From contig NC_089850.1 of the NCBI RefSeq assembly GCF_036373705.1, positions 47,891,548-47,955,547 of the forward strand: DNA of 64,000 bases, in the 5' to 3' direction. The stretch's first letter is position 1. Every line of letters begins with the position of its first letter. Source of the DNA: Amia ocellicauda (taxonomy: Eukaryota; Chordata; Actinopteri; Amiiformes; Amiidae). Position numbers and translations under genes: made by a program. Under the pieces are notes generated by a model. That model was not told the origin of the DNA. It was given only the letters and a program-made list of their open reading frames with translations, and did not search any database. Positions 25,440 through 38,259 of this stretch are shown in pieces.

Positions 25440-28400
25440 TTTCACACAAAGTATGAAGACTAACATTTCACACAAATACAGACAATTGACTTACAAACAC
25501 AAATCCTATACAAAATGTATATTGAGGTAGGTAGATGAGGTGAGTTTGATCAAATACCACAGCAAAATCTGTCAATGAAAAATAAATTGTAGTCTTAGTT
25601 TAATGTTTTTAATTAGATAAGACAGGAAACTTCCAATACCACATAGTTAGAGAATATCAAATGACTGTTTAGAAATATAAATACATAAATAAATGCAAAT
25701 GAATCAATATAAAAAATCATATATGGGGAATACAACACGTGTATTTGATTGTCAAAAGAGATTGTTTAAAGCTTAAAATCTGCATTGTAAAGCTCATGGC
25801 TCTGAGCTGTAGCTCCACTAGAATAGACTGTAAAGATTACAAAGCCAGTTGGATTAAAAGGACATGATGCATCTACAAAATCCTTGAAACATTATGTTAC
25901 CTCCAAGGTAATGTCTGATACAGCTGTTTGTTTGGATGTTTCAGAGCAAGAGTGCAGTTCTCTAAACTGCTTTTCACTCAGTTTTGTCTTTTTGAGGTCG
26001 TCTGTTCCTGTTGCATGCTCTTCAGTTTTCTCCTCTGGGCTGCTGTCTAGTAACCTGTAACACAGACACTCCTCTCTGTCTCACAAAGCTGGGTCACTGT
26101 AAGCAACAAGAACCACAAAAACAAACAAGAAAACAACAACATTCCTCTTTAAAAGTCCTGCAGTTCAGCTCTGCATTTTAAAGTTTCTCATCTTATACAC
26201 AATGCAAACCAGGTGGATACATAATTGTCTAGTGTGGTTTACAAAATGGGCAGGCACTAAGAAACTAAAGCAATCACAGCAATTTACACTATACTTAAAC
26301 CAGGTAATCTAAAAAGCATAAGTAATCTGTTTTCTTGCTTTAATACAGTGAAAATGTGACCACTTCCACAGTATTGTTGTGTGAAAAACACCATATTGAC
26401 AGTATACTGAAGTGAGAATGACAACCTCTACTAAATGGAAAAAACATCGTTGGGCACCAATCACTGAGCACCTTTTTTGTTTTAATACCATGAGACTTAA
26501 GCAGCTTTTGTTTTTTATACATGAAACAACACAGATTGCAAACAGATTGAAATTATTTGTTCTTCTAGCAAACTATAATTAATTTTATAGAAGAAAACAT
26601 TATTTTTATAGTGTATATCAGTAAAGTTCAAACCAGGATTTTTTCCCCTTCACTTCAGATGTCTTTCAACGTTCCTACCAGATAGACCACTCGATATCCA
26701 AACACTGGTCCTTTTTCTTATTGTGCAGGTATTTCTCTGACATGCAATACAATCCTTATTTATATATAAATATATGTTTTTGTTATATGTCATTGATACA
26801 GATTTTTTGTGTTAGTGTGTGTAGGCGTGAAACAAGAATTATTCCCTGGATATTAAGAAAATGTCAAGGACAAAATGTACTCTTGTAATGAATATAGCTA
26901 TAGCCAACACCTCATTGAAAATTGCCTGAGGTTAAGCAAGGTGCAAGGTTAAGCATCATATTTTCTTCCAATGGCTTTTCTCTTTTAAAAGACAACTCTA
27001 CAATAATCTTTTTTAAAGATGACAATATTCAGCATGGTGTCTACCATTTTGTTCAGAAAATAAATTTGAAAATGCATTTCAAAGCATTTAGACATAGTAT
27101 ACCTGCAAACCAAAAAGTGAGGGTGTTTTAATTAAATCAAATGAATGAAAAAAAAAGTGTTAGTAATATAAATGATTATATTAAGGGAGAAATGGAGAAA
27201 TCAAAATGTAAAAAATCACATTCAGGCATTGACCAAATCTAATCTCTGACCTACAGACTTTCAATTGTATAATTGATAAGTGTTAGAAAGTGGCCTGTGA
27301 CAATAAATTGTTGATTTGGTCTAGATTTCATTGTCTTAGTTTTAGTCAAACCTTTCTTTATCATCAAAGATATATAATGAAATATTTCACAGAATAATTC
27401 AGCACAAAAGCATGGATGGTGCACTTCCAAGTGATAACAAATAATCATAATGTTTACTTAAATGTCCAGGGTGGAATTGTGACAACAAAATCTGGGAGTG
27501 GGAAGGTCCCAGTTCTAAGGGTGTGTCCCTCCCACCCCTAAGAGTCTGAAGCCCGTCAGCTTTAAAATGTCTTCATTGAGACTTTAAGAACCAATTATAA
27601 CTAAATAATAATTCATCCAACCTTGCAGGGGTTCTCGCGACAGTAGCCTTTATCTTTTTCTTAATATGACCATTGTATTCCTAAGTAGGACTGTAGTACT
27701 GTGTTTAATATCAGCATTATAATTGACTGTCTTTACTTAGTTAATTACTGTGGGTATTGTGCTTGGCGGAGGAAGCATAACAAAGCATCGTGTTTCAAAG
27801 CACAGCCAATATCGAGGCTTATAATGGACTTGTGCTGTGGCCTGCATAAAGAAGGATGCATGCTTTTTATCCTACTTCAGCTTCTTTTATATTATTTTTT
27901 CAATAATGACATGGGTAGTCTGCAACTATTATAATAATCTCCGTCTTTCATGGCAAATCAAACAGTTAAGTCCATTCAGTACATTCAGGCTGATACTAGA
28001 GCAAACATTTTATACCATCACAATATGCGTGAAAGTAATTTAATTGAAAGGCTATGTTTTTGGAATAGTACTATTAAAGATTAAGGTGAGGGATATAGCA
28101 AATAATTAAAGGCAGTTTAATCAAAAGGGCTCATTTAACCTTAATAATTAAAAAGTAACACCTCTGAAACAGAGCACACTTTTACTGATGTAATTATACT
28201 ACACAAAGTAATAGTTAACAAGAAATGTTTGGTTATTTTTCTTAATATATTACTATAATACATTATACAGATTAAAATTGTATTCAATACTTACAAATTA
28301 AAACTCCAAAGAAGAAATGTAATTAAGTCGTCTTGTTCTTCTTGATTTTAATTTTGTGTAATATCTGTTAATGTGAAAATGCTTTTATAATTGCAGCTGG

Positions 28401-30989
28401 TAATGTTACATATTACTATATAAATAAGAATACAATGAAATTATATTTTGTTATGATTAGTGCCAAGTTTAATCTACTTGCTAATCACAAAAAGTTTTAC
28501 CCATTCAGAATTATTTTATTGTCAGCGTTTACGCTATACATTTATAGTGTATGATATATACTTGTTTAGGAATTTGTATTTATTTGGTGTTGAAGGCCTG
28601 TCCGTGGTTTGAGAAGTAAATGAATCTTTGTTCTTTAATGCTGCGACATAATGTTACACATTTACTGTGCCAAAAAATGCAATCAGTTTCCCCCAGATAT
28701 TTACCACCAATGAGAGAAATGCCTACAATGTCTGCCACAGCTCTCCAAATACAGTTACATTGACCTGTTGCTCGCTCTAGGTTAAGAGACATGCAGTTGT
28801 GGAATTCTAGGGCTTAACGCTAGTCAAAACCCATAAACTGACAGACAACCACACACAACAGCCCTGGTCACGACACAAATATAGAGTAAGCAAAACGTTC
28901 GCATCTGGGTAAGAGTTAAATCTCAAGAAGAAAAGTTAATATTTTTAGACAAAGAAATTTTACAATAGTTTCAACCAAAACATATTTTTCTAGTCAATAA
29001 ATCATAAATCAGTCCTAGACAATAGCACACCAGAAAATATTTGTACATTTTGTATTAATATTATTAAGGTTTTTGTTGTTGTCGTTATTATTATAATACT
29101 AATCAAACTAATTATAATAATCATATTAATCATAATCATAATGTTGCATCAATATTATGAAATACAGCACCTCATGCTAAAATGGTAAGACATTATACTT
29201 GACAATACTGATAAGATCAATAAGTTGTTGAAGTGTGAGTGAAATTCAAGTTGTAGATTCAGAAACCATCACTAAGGACAGTATAAAGACTTTGGGGAAG
29301 TAGAGCCAAGAGACCCGACACGTTCTGACTTGAACGCCCAGAAGTCATTGTTCAGCAATCATTGTATTCCTCTAAAACACTAAAGTCACTAAAGGTTAAA
29401 TTCCTGAACATGTAACCTTACTGTCAGCGGAATAAAATGCAGAGAAAAAGAAAGAAGGATGTGAAGTTTGTCAGTGTTGCAGCTTAAACTAACAGCAACA
29501 GAGGATTTAGGAAGAAGCTGCCGGGAGGGTGAGAATTAGAATCAAAGCCCGTGCTAAACTGCACAATGTTCTGTTTCTTAGGGACTTTGAAGAATTGTTT
29601 TACTTTCTATGCCTTCAGGGCGCTCATTGCATACTTCTTTCATTGGATTATTATTTTATTCTAAGATAATTTGTCTGTGAATTGTAATGTATGTTATAGT
29701 TAATATTAAAGGTACAGGGACAATTATAAAGATATTTTGGAGGGGATGGGCATTAACATGATAATTTACATTGATATTATTTATAAACACTTTATAGGTA
29801 AAATCATAATAAACCACAGGCCTATGTATATTCCTCCTTTGCTCTTCTGCTTGCATGCATACTACAGCCACTCTCAAAATCTTCTCAGTACTCTTCTCTC
29901 TCTTGAGAAGAGGAGTGTTAAAAAGATTGTGTTGGCAATCGTATGCATTTTTCTTTTCTTCTGAACTGAAGTTAATGATAATAAAAACATTATCAAATGA
30001 TCAAACTAGGCTATACATTACACGGGATCTTCTTGAATCTACAGACACTGCATACGTTGCCTCCAGCAGAGGTGTTGTACAAGCCCTCCATTTCTTTACA
30101 ACCAGCGTGTTCTTTCTCTCTCGTAATTCAGAGTGTGTGTGTGTGGCCGTTTTGAGTATTTCCTTCACCATGCTGTGCCTTTAGCTCTTTTGCAGTCAGC
30201 CCTTACACGTCTTTTCCTACCCTTCGTTTAAAATACTTTTTAAGCTCTCCCTGACTTGAAGAAAGACATTGATATTATGTTTTTTGAAAAATAAATGGAT
30301 ATTTAAAAACAAAAGAGTATCTACAATGTATGTGCAAATTGCCAAAACTTAAAAACATATAGGCAATTACTGTATACAATGTGTAACTGGAACCAGGCAG
30401 GATGAGGAAAATAAAACTATACATTGCAAACTGATTTGTAAAATCTGGTAGAAATCAACAGATTAGCAATCAAAGCTTTATACACCCTGTCTTAAATCAC
30501 TTAAATTAGCTGGAATCTCTACAATTTTGTCTAGATTGAATAATCGATCATGAAACTCTGAAAATATAAAATGTATAAAAAGTATAGTTTATATTAAATG
30601 ATTGAACTAAATTAATCAGCAAATAAAATAGTTTCAAATGAAGAATGTGGATACATGTGACAAACATATTTAAAAATGTATGTAAATCTACATTAATTGC
30701 ATTCATTGTTAAAAAAAAAGTAACAATGGTCTGTTTTTTCTAGTTTACACATTCAAACACTACACATTTAATTCACATTCACAGATCACATTTTAAAGTA
30801 CAAAATACCTGGTTTCACAGTGTCATCTTAGCACATCATATATTAACACATAATATTACCCAGTCACAATTAATATTTCAATTGACTGGAAAATATGTTA
30901 TTATTATTGTTATTATTAGGAAGAATGTAATGAAAAATAAGCCTTATCTGTAGTTATAAATGTACATTTCATAGATATATGAATACATC

Positions 30990-30990
30990 A

Positions 30991-31068
<78 letters not shown>
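30990..31068. repeat. (GATA)n microsatellite
   Basis: About 19 perfect tetranucleotide units. A frame through it on the other strand gives poly-(IYLS) and is not a gene. Confidence 0.98.
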
Positions 31069-34000
31069 CAAGTATGTATAGCATTTCAAATGAGAAATCA
31101 GGTGTAATTTTAAACTCAAGATCTGATGCCTTTCCCATAGGCAGTGTTACTGTGATTGATAAGGATCTGTCTGCTGTGCTGATCTTTATGGTTCTGCTAT
31201 GCTCTGCTGCCCTCATGTGGATACAGCCAATGTAGTTGTTTTTCCCTGCTCCATCTCACTCATTTACAACTGAAGTAGGGATCCATTCAGTTCACAAGAA
31301 GACATCAGGAAATTCCAGACCAGATTATGAGGTTCCAATAAATTAAATTAAACTTCCTGGAGCCCCTCCAGTAATACCTTGGAATCAAACCAACATCCAG
31401 ACCATCAGCTTCAATTGATTTATTTTCTGTAAGGTTCTTTAATTAGTTTTGTGAAAGTTCTACATTACAATGTAGTGAGGAATAATTTGTATTATATTCA
31501 AATTAAGGTATATATAAAACCTTTATTTCTCATAAACAGTAGGATCATAATTGACAGGTGAGGTCAAATCTAGGAAAAGGTTTAAAGACTAGGCAGTAAA
31601 TAGCTCTATCAACACCTGTTTAGCCCTCTTAGAGTATCTCTCTACATCACAGTGTTGCTAAACATGACATAGTGTGATACTTCTCAACACAGACATCTCA
31701 AGTGGAGAGGAAACATTAATACTCCCAAAGTATTTAATCTTGTGATAAATGTAGGGCTTCACATTTGGAAAACAATCTGTATGGGTATAGACAATCTTGT
31801 TCTTGCTGATAGCTTTGTTGCCAACTGAAGACGGAAAGTACTCAGAGAATTGATGCTCCCTGAATTTTTTTTTTATCATGGTGAGATTTGCACATTAGGA
31901 AAGGAAAATCAAATAAATCAGATGTAGTATAACCAGGAGCACTAATTCTTTTGGATTAAAATCATATTGCATTTTTACTTCTAGTATATCTAAGAAACCA
32001 TTAATTCTATTTTAATGCATCTATTTGCAACAATGCCTTACAGTGAATAAGATGAGCAAACTCAATCTTTGTTTCTCAACCCAATGTCTACACTTCAAAA
32101 AAAGAATTAAGATTAAATAATCATTGTTTTGTTGCATCATTAAGACCATCAATTAATCTGCCCTGATAATCAAAAATGGTTTAGTCCAAAGCATCCTTCA
32201 GGCCTGCGCAATGCAGGAAAGTGGCTTTTGGTGCAGAATGGATGTGTTTAGCTCTGTGCTGCACATTTTAAAATACTTTTAGTTTAGTGTGTGTGCTTCA
32301 GCACTAGCAATTATACAATGGCAATAAAACGTGCAGCTAACTCATGTTAAGAAATTAGTATTATTATCAAATACAATAAAATATGCACATTCTACATTAT
32401 TTCTACTTCCACCATATGCCTGTGAGCAAACTGCTTAACACAAAGACAATTAATTAAACGGGCAAATTGCCCACAGTTTGCCCAAGGGGAAAATCAAGCA
32501 TGTTACGGTTTGTAAGTCCTTCCACGGTGTTAACCACGGCTCAGATAATTATGTAATAAAATGATTCCTATGTAAAGTTTCCATTAACTCTGAATTCCAT
32601 CCTCATTTCATGGCATATTGTGATGGGACTTACCAAATCCTGCTAAAGGAAAAAACAGAGTGGGCACATTGTTGGGAATATCGATAGCTGAACATTGAGT
32701 AAACACCATTCTTACTGTCACACATGTACAATTTCTTTATAGTTTAGTCTGGATTTAGAGATATCTCAAAATATTTGAAGATATCTTGAAATGCATTTAG
32801 AGATATCTTTAAATAATAATTTGGCTTGCTATATTATGGTGCATTGCATATTACTTGACTTGTTATGTAGTCAATAGTTCAGATATAACATTTCAAAGCA
32901 GTTGTTATTTCTCCAGGCTTTTGTTTAAATATATTGTAGGCTCTGATCCACTGGGATATAATGCTAAAAAGACGATGACAAGTGCACATAAAATGGGACA
33001 ATATCTGTTGATCTTTAGCCTGTGTCCTCTGAGGTAAACGCAGAGTCTCACCATCTAATGCAAAGTTCTGGTTAAACATTGTCCCAAAGTTTGCATTATG
33101 CCGTCTGTTGTTTTTACACTAAAGGCCGAGCAATTGTTGGAGGCAGTATTGACTTTGTAATTAAACTATTTTAACGCCAGGATTCTGTAATCATTACATT
33201 TCAAGCCATCTGTTCCAGTCTAAGAACTGAAATGGATTTTTTTTTCTTTCAACAGATTAATGATAAGAACTATATTTGTGCAGTATTTTATTGAATATTG
33301 TCCTTTTTAGGTATTCTATACATTTAGAAAATCTAAATAGAAAATGATACTTGTAAAAATGCTTCACACACGGGTGCACATGGATTTTATACAATATGAG
33401 GTGCATTGAATACAAATGAATATGAAAAAACTGTTTGGATAAAATACTTACAAACATGCATACTTACATACACACAAACATAAATACATTAATAAATAAA
33501 TGAATTCATAAACAACTAAATAAATAAGTTAAACAGATGTCTATTTTTCTGTTTATGAATTGTTATTTTCCACTTTGATTTAATACAACACAGTATCATA
33601 GATAAATGTGAAAATGTTCTAAATAAAAATATAGGAAGTAAAATAGATACATGATATATGGATTGACATGGATATTGCAGTGAATAGAAATTAAGGAGAC
33701 TTTACATTTACATCATATTTTACATTTTTATTTCTCTTACTTTGGTCAGACATTAGCAAGCTATCCTTCAACAGTTCTTATTAAATCTGTAAAAGAAAGA
33801 CTAAACATCCTTATTCCTTCTAAGTTTTGCATGAGTCAAGATGGGCCTGTTTTGTGTGAGTTAAACATTGTTGTTTGTGTTATCCTTGGTTAACACCTTT
33901 ATCTGGATATATCTCTACCCCATTGTCCAATAGAGCTATCAAATAATTTATATCAAAGCAGATAGAAGTGGTGTACAAAGATAAAGGTACAGCCTGTGAT

Positions 34001-34261
34001 AAATCAGTCATCCGATTGTATTCCTCTAGGATCTTGAAAATAGACTCAGTTTAGCAAAGAAAAGGGAGAATATTGTCTGTGAGACTTTGAGACAAAAAGA
34101 TAAGCATGTTATTTGGGGTTTATTAACAGAAGAGTTCATGCTTAATATGGGTTCTTGCTCTTTCTGGATGAGTCACTGGACAAATGTACTCTTTTTATAA
34201 TTAAACTTTGTCACTGTTATTTCTATTGGTCTATTCAGAGACTAAAGTGACATCATTGGTA

Positions 34262-34372
34262 TATATTTATTTTACTTTATTGTATTTATGTATTATTTTA
34301 ATATGCTGTATATTTGTTGTATGTTTACCTCCGAAGGGCACTATACAAATAAAAATTGATTGATTGATAATT
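34262..34372 (+). repeat. possible LINE 3' tail
   Basis: GGGCACTATACAAATAAAAA then TTGATTGATTGAT, similar in form to the tail near 11.9 kb. Confidence 0.35.
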
Positions 34373-34449
34373 AACTTTATGTGGATTGATTCAATCATTC
34401 ATTGTAATTTAGATTAAGATTGAACTTAATACAAGTGATTAAAATGAAA

Positions 34450-34472
34450 TTATATATATATATATATATATA
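34450..34472. repeat. (AT)n tract
   Basis: Directly abuts the left end of the 684-bp Tc1-like element, a typical TA-rich insertion site. Confidence 0.9.
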
Positions 34473-35156
34473 CAGCGATCAGCCATAACATTATGACCAC
34501 CTGCCTAACATTGTGTAGGTCCCCCTTTTGTCGTCAAAACAGCCCTGACCCATCGAGGCATGGACTCCACTAGACCTCTGAAGGTGTGCTGTGGTATCTG
34601 GCACCAAGACGTTAGCAGCAGATCCTTTAAGTCCTGTAAGTTGCGAGGTGGGGCCTCCATGGATCGGACTTGTTCGATTGGATGCTCGATTGGATTGAGA
34701 TCTGGGGAATTTGGAGGCCAAGTCAACACCTTGAACTCGTGATTCATCAGACCAGGCCGCCTTCTTCCATTGCTCCGTGGTCCAGTTCTGATCCTCACGT
34801 GCCCATTGCAGGCGCTTTCGGCAGTGGACAGGGGTCAGCATGGGCTGGTTCACCGCTTTTCCTTCCTTGGACCACTTTTGATAGGTACTGACCACTGCAG
34901 ACCGGGAACACCCCACAAGAGCTGCAGTTTTGGAGATGCTCTGACCCAGTCGTCTAGCCATCACAATTTGGCCCTTGTCAAAGTCGTCAGATCCTTATGC
35001 TTGCCCATTTTTCCTGCTTCTAACACATCAACTTTGAGGACAAAATGTTCACTTGCTGCCTAATATATCCCACCCGCTGACAGGTGCCATGATAACGAGA
35101 TTATCAGTGTTATTCACTTCACCTGTCAGTGGTCATAATGTAATGGCTGATCGGTG
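34473..35156 (-). mobile_element. Tc1-like element A, internally deleted (684 bp)
   Basis: Ends are inverted repeats (CAGCGATCAGCCATAACATT versus CACCGATCAGCCATTACATT) flanked by TA on both sides. A minus-strand transposase remnant joins the helix-turn-helix segment ([20 protein letters not shown]) to the end segment ([13 protein letters not shown]) with the middle missing. Confidence 0.88.
34505..34964 (-). pseudogene. transposase remnant of Tc1-like element A
   Basis: Retains [11 protein letters not shown]...[10 protein letters not shown], then [20 protein letters not shown] with the first catalytic aspartate. It then jumps, out of frame, to [12 protein letters not shown] with the glutamate and [18 protein letters not shown]. 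The region with the second aspartate is deleted. Confidence 0.85.
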
Positions 35157-35162
35157 TATATA

Positions 35163-36547
35163 TAATCTACATCAAATCCATATTTGGTGTGACCAACCTT
35201 TGCCTTCAAAACAGCATCAATTCTTCTAGGTACACTTGCACAAAGTCAGGGACTTTGTAGGCATATAGTCAGGTGTATGATTAAACAATTATACCAAACA
35301 GGTGCTAATGATCATCAATTCAATATGTAGGTTGAAACACAATCATTAACTGAAACAGAAACAGCTGTGTAGGAGGAATAAAACTGGGTGAGGAACAGCC
35401 AAACTCAGCTAACAAGGTGAGGTTGCTGAAGACAGTTTACTGTCAAAAGTCACACACCATGGCAAGACTGAGCACAGCAACAAGACACAAGGTAGTTATA
35501 CTGCATCAGCAAGGTCTCTCCCAGGTAGACATTTCAAGGCAGACAGAGGTTTCCAGATGTGCTGTCCAAGCTCTTTTGAAGAAGCACAAAGAAACGGGCA
35601 ATGTTGAGGACTGTAGACACAGTGGTCGGCCAAGGAAACTTACTGCAGCAGATCAAGCTTACTTCCCTTCGCAATCGGAAGATGTCCAGCAGTGCTATCA
35701 GCTCAGAACTGGCAGAAAACAGTGGGACCCTGGTACACCCATCTACTGTCCGGAGAAGTCTGTTCAGAAGTGGACTTCATGGAAGACTTGCGGCCAAAAA
35801 AACATACCTCCGACGTGGCAACAAAGCCAAGTGACTCAACTATGCATGAAAACACAGGAACTGGGGTTCAAAAAAATGGCAGCAGGTGCTCTGGACTGAT
35901 GAGTCAAAATCTGAAATATTTGGCTGTAGCAGAAGGCAGTTTGTTCACCGAAGGGCTGGAGAGCGGTACACAAATGAGTGTCTGCAGGCAACAGTGAAAC
36001 ATGGTGGAGGTTCCTTGCAAGCTTGGGGCTGCATTTCAGAAAATGGAGTTGGGGATTTGGTTAGAATGAATGGTCTCCTCAATGCTGAGAAGTACAGGTA
36101 GATACTTATCCATCATGCAATACCATCAGGGAGGCATCTGATTGGCCCCAAATTTATTCTGCAGCATGACAACTACATCTTAAGCATAAAGAAGAGCAAG
36201 GAGTCCTGGAAGTGTTTTGGGTCTGTCTGGGATTACATGAAGAGAGAGAAGCAACTGAAGCTGCCTAAATCCACAGAAGAACTGTGGTTAGTTCTCCAAG
36301 ATGTTTGGGCCAACCTACCTGCTGAGTTCCTTCAAAAACTGTGTGCAAGTGTACCTAGAAGAATTGATGCTGTTTTGAAGGCAAAGGGTGGTCACACCAA
36401 ATATTGATTTGATGTAGATTTTTCTTCTGTTCACTCACTTTGCATTTAGTTAATTGATAAATATAATCTATTAACATGTCTATTTTTGAAAGCATTCTTA
36501 CTTTAAAGCATTTTTTCACACCTACCTAAAACTTTTGCACAGTACTT
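35163..36547 (+). mobile_element. Tc1-like element B, left end truncated
   Basis: An inner inverted repeat (CTACATCAAATCCATATTTG on the left, its reverse complement near 36340-36420) is clear. The outer ~120 bases, present on the right (CCTAAAACTTTTGCACAGTA), are missing on the left, where element A abuts. Confidence 0.85.
35459..36407 (+). pseudogene. transposase pseudogene of Tc1-like element B
   Basis: It starts MARLSTATRHKVVILHQQGL with a paired-like helix-turn-helix. It continues in other frames through LWTDESKSEIFG (first aspartate) and HGGGSLQAWGCISENGVGDL to VPRRIDAVLKAKGGHTKY. Several frameshifts are present, and the segment carrying the catalytic glutamate (PDLNPIE) is deleted near 36215. 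Confidence 0.87.
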
Positions 36548-36555
36548 TATATATT

Positions 36556-36893
36556 CAGTGCCTATAGAAAGTCTACACAAGCTTACACTTTTAACACATT
36601 TTGTTGTGTGCCTCAGAGTTTCAGACACTTAAATGAGGATTTAAATGCATGAGAACCAGAAAGAGAGAAACTATAGAGGAACTGCTGAATTTATCCTGAA
36701 ATCATACGAAACACTACAATTTAATGCCAGCGGTGGCAACTTAATATAGATTTTGATTTTGAAGGTGATTGCTTACATCTGAGCTAATTTAGGGTTGCTA
36801 TTACAAGGGAGGTGGATACTTATGCAACCAAGTTCTGTCAGTTTTAATTTTTCATTAATTAATGTAATGTAAGATCTAAGTGTTTTCAACTTA
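36556..36893 (+). mobile_element. Tc1-like element C remnant, host of element D
   Basis: Begins CAGTGCCTATAGAAAGTCTA, a common fish Tc1 terminus, and includes GGGAGGTGGATACTTATGCA. The matching far end appears as CAGAAAAAGGGTAGACCC just after 38468, so element D seems inserted inside it. Only non-coding sequence remains. Confidence 0.6.
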
Positions 36894-37117
36894 CAGTGAG
36901 GGAAAAAAGTATTTGATCCCCTGCTGATTTTGTACGTTTGCCCACTGACAAATAAATGTCAAATAAATATAACAGTCTATAATTTTAACAGTGAGAGACA
37001 GAATAACAACAAAACAATCCAGAAAAAAGCATTTCAAAAAAGTTATAAATTGATTGGCATGTTAATGAGTGAAATAAGTATTTGATCCCCTATCAATCAG
37101 CAAGATTTCTGGCTCCA

Positions 37118-37212
37118 AGGTGTCTTTTATACAGGTAACGAGCTGAGATTAGGAGCACTCTCTTAAAGGGAGTGCTCCTAATCTCAGCTCGTTACCTGTA
37201 TAAAAGACACCT
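37118..37212. repeat. near-perfect palindrome upstream of the element D transposase
   Basis: Arms 37118-37160 and 37170-37212 are exact reverse complements (43 bases each), separated by nine bases. It can form a long hairpin or cruciform. Confidence 0.95.
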
Positions 37213-37255
37213 GTCCACAGAAGCAATCAATCAATCAGAATCCAAACTCTCCACC

Positions 37256-38259
37256 ATGGCCAAGACCAAAGAGCTGTCCAAGGATGTCAGGGACAAGATT
37301 GTAGACCTACACAAGGCTGGAATGGGCTACAAGACCATCGCCAAGCAGCTTGGTGAGAAGGTGACAACAGTTGGTGCGATTATTCGCAAATGGAAGAAAC
37401 ACAAAATAACTGTCAGTCTCCCTCGGTCTGGGGCTCCATGCAAGATCTCACCTCGTGGAGTTTCAATGATCATGAGAACGGTGAGGAATCAGCCCAGAAC
37501 TACACGGGAGGATCTTGTTAATGATCTCAAGGCAGCTGGGACCATAGTCACCAAGAAAACAATTGGTAACACACTACACCGTGAAGGACTGAAATCCTGC
37601 AGGGCCTGCAAGGTCCCCCTGCTCAAGAAAGCACATGTACAGGCCCATCTGAAGTTTGCCAATGAACATCTGAATGATTCAGAGGAGAACTGGGTGAAAG
37701 TGTTGTGGTCAGATGAGACCAATATCGAGCTCTTTGGCATCAACTCAACTCGCCGTGTTTGGAGGAGGAGGAATGACCCCAAGAACACCATCCCCACCAT
37801 CAAACATGGAGGTGGAAACATTATGCTTTGGGGGTGTTTTTCTGCTAAGGGGACAGGACAACTGCACCGCATCAAAGGGACGATGGACAGGGCCATGTAC
37901 CATCAGATCTTGGGTGAGAACCTCCTTCCCTCAGCCAGGGCATTGAAAATGGGTCATGGATGGGTATTCCAGCATGACAATGACCCAAAACACACAGCCA
38001 AGGCAACAATGGAGTGGCTCAAGAAGAAGCACATTAAGGTCCTGGAGAGGCCTAGCCAGTCTCCAGACCTTAATCCCATAGAAAATCTGTGGAGGGAGCT
38101 GAAGGTTCGAGTCAGCCTCGAAACCTAAATGACTTGGAGAGGATCTGCAAAGAGGAGTGGGACAAAATCCCTCCTGAGATGTGTGCAAACCTGGTGGCCG
38201 ACTACAAGAAACGTCTGACCTCTGTGATTGCCAACAAGGGTTTTGCCACGAAGTACTAA
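37256..38259 (+). pseudogene. Tc1 transposase (DDE), single C-terminal frameshift
   Basis: Encodes a cut-and-paste transposase. The ATG sits in CCACCATGG, a good Kozak context. The frame is open for 290 codons to 38128. It has an N-terminal helix-turn-helix DNA-binding region ([20 protein letters not shown]), [11 protein letters not shown] (first aspartate), [11 protein letters not shown] (second aspartate) and [10 protein letters not shown] (glutamate). A small deletion near 38111 shifts the frame, so the last ~50 residues ([18 protein letters not shown] to GFATKY, stop 38257-38259) lie in another frame. Catalytic residues are intact; only the C-terminus is lost. Usual family length is about 340 residues. 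Confidence 0.93.

Larger units (their letters stand above)
20455..34449. other. gene-free intergenic DNA
   Basis: No recognisable gene or RNA. It contains an (AT)n tract near 25.4 kb, a (GATA)n tract near 31.0 kb, a cluster of AGATATCT palindromes near 32.8 kb and a possible LINE tail near 34.3 kb. The blocks around 23.8-24.3 and 32.3-32.7 kb are non-repetitive and denser in homeobox-like and E-box-like motifs, which could be regulatory. Confidence 0.6.

Noticed and set aside
34560..35063. Plus-strand frames of 60-97 codons
   Set aside because: Antisense shadows of the transposase remnant in Tc1-like element A.
37489..37896. 135-codon minus-strand frame
   Set aside because: Antisense shadow of the Tc1 transposase.
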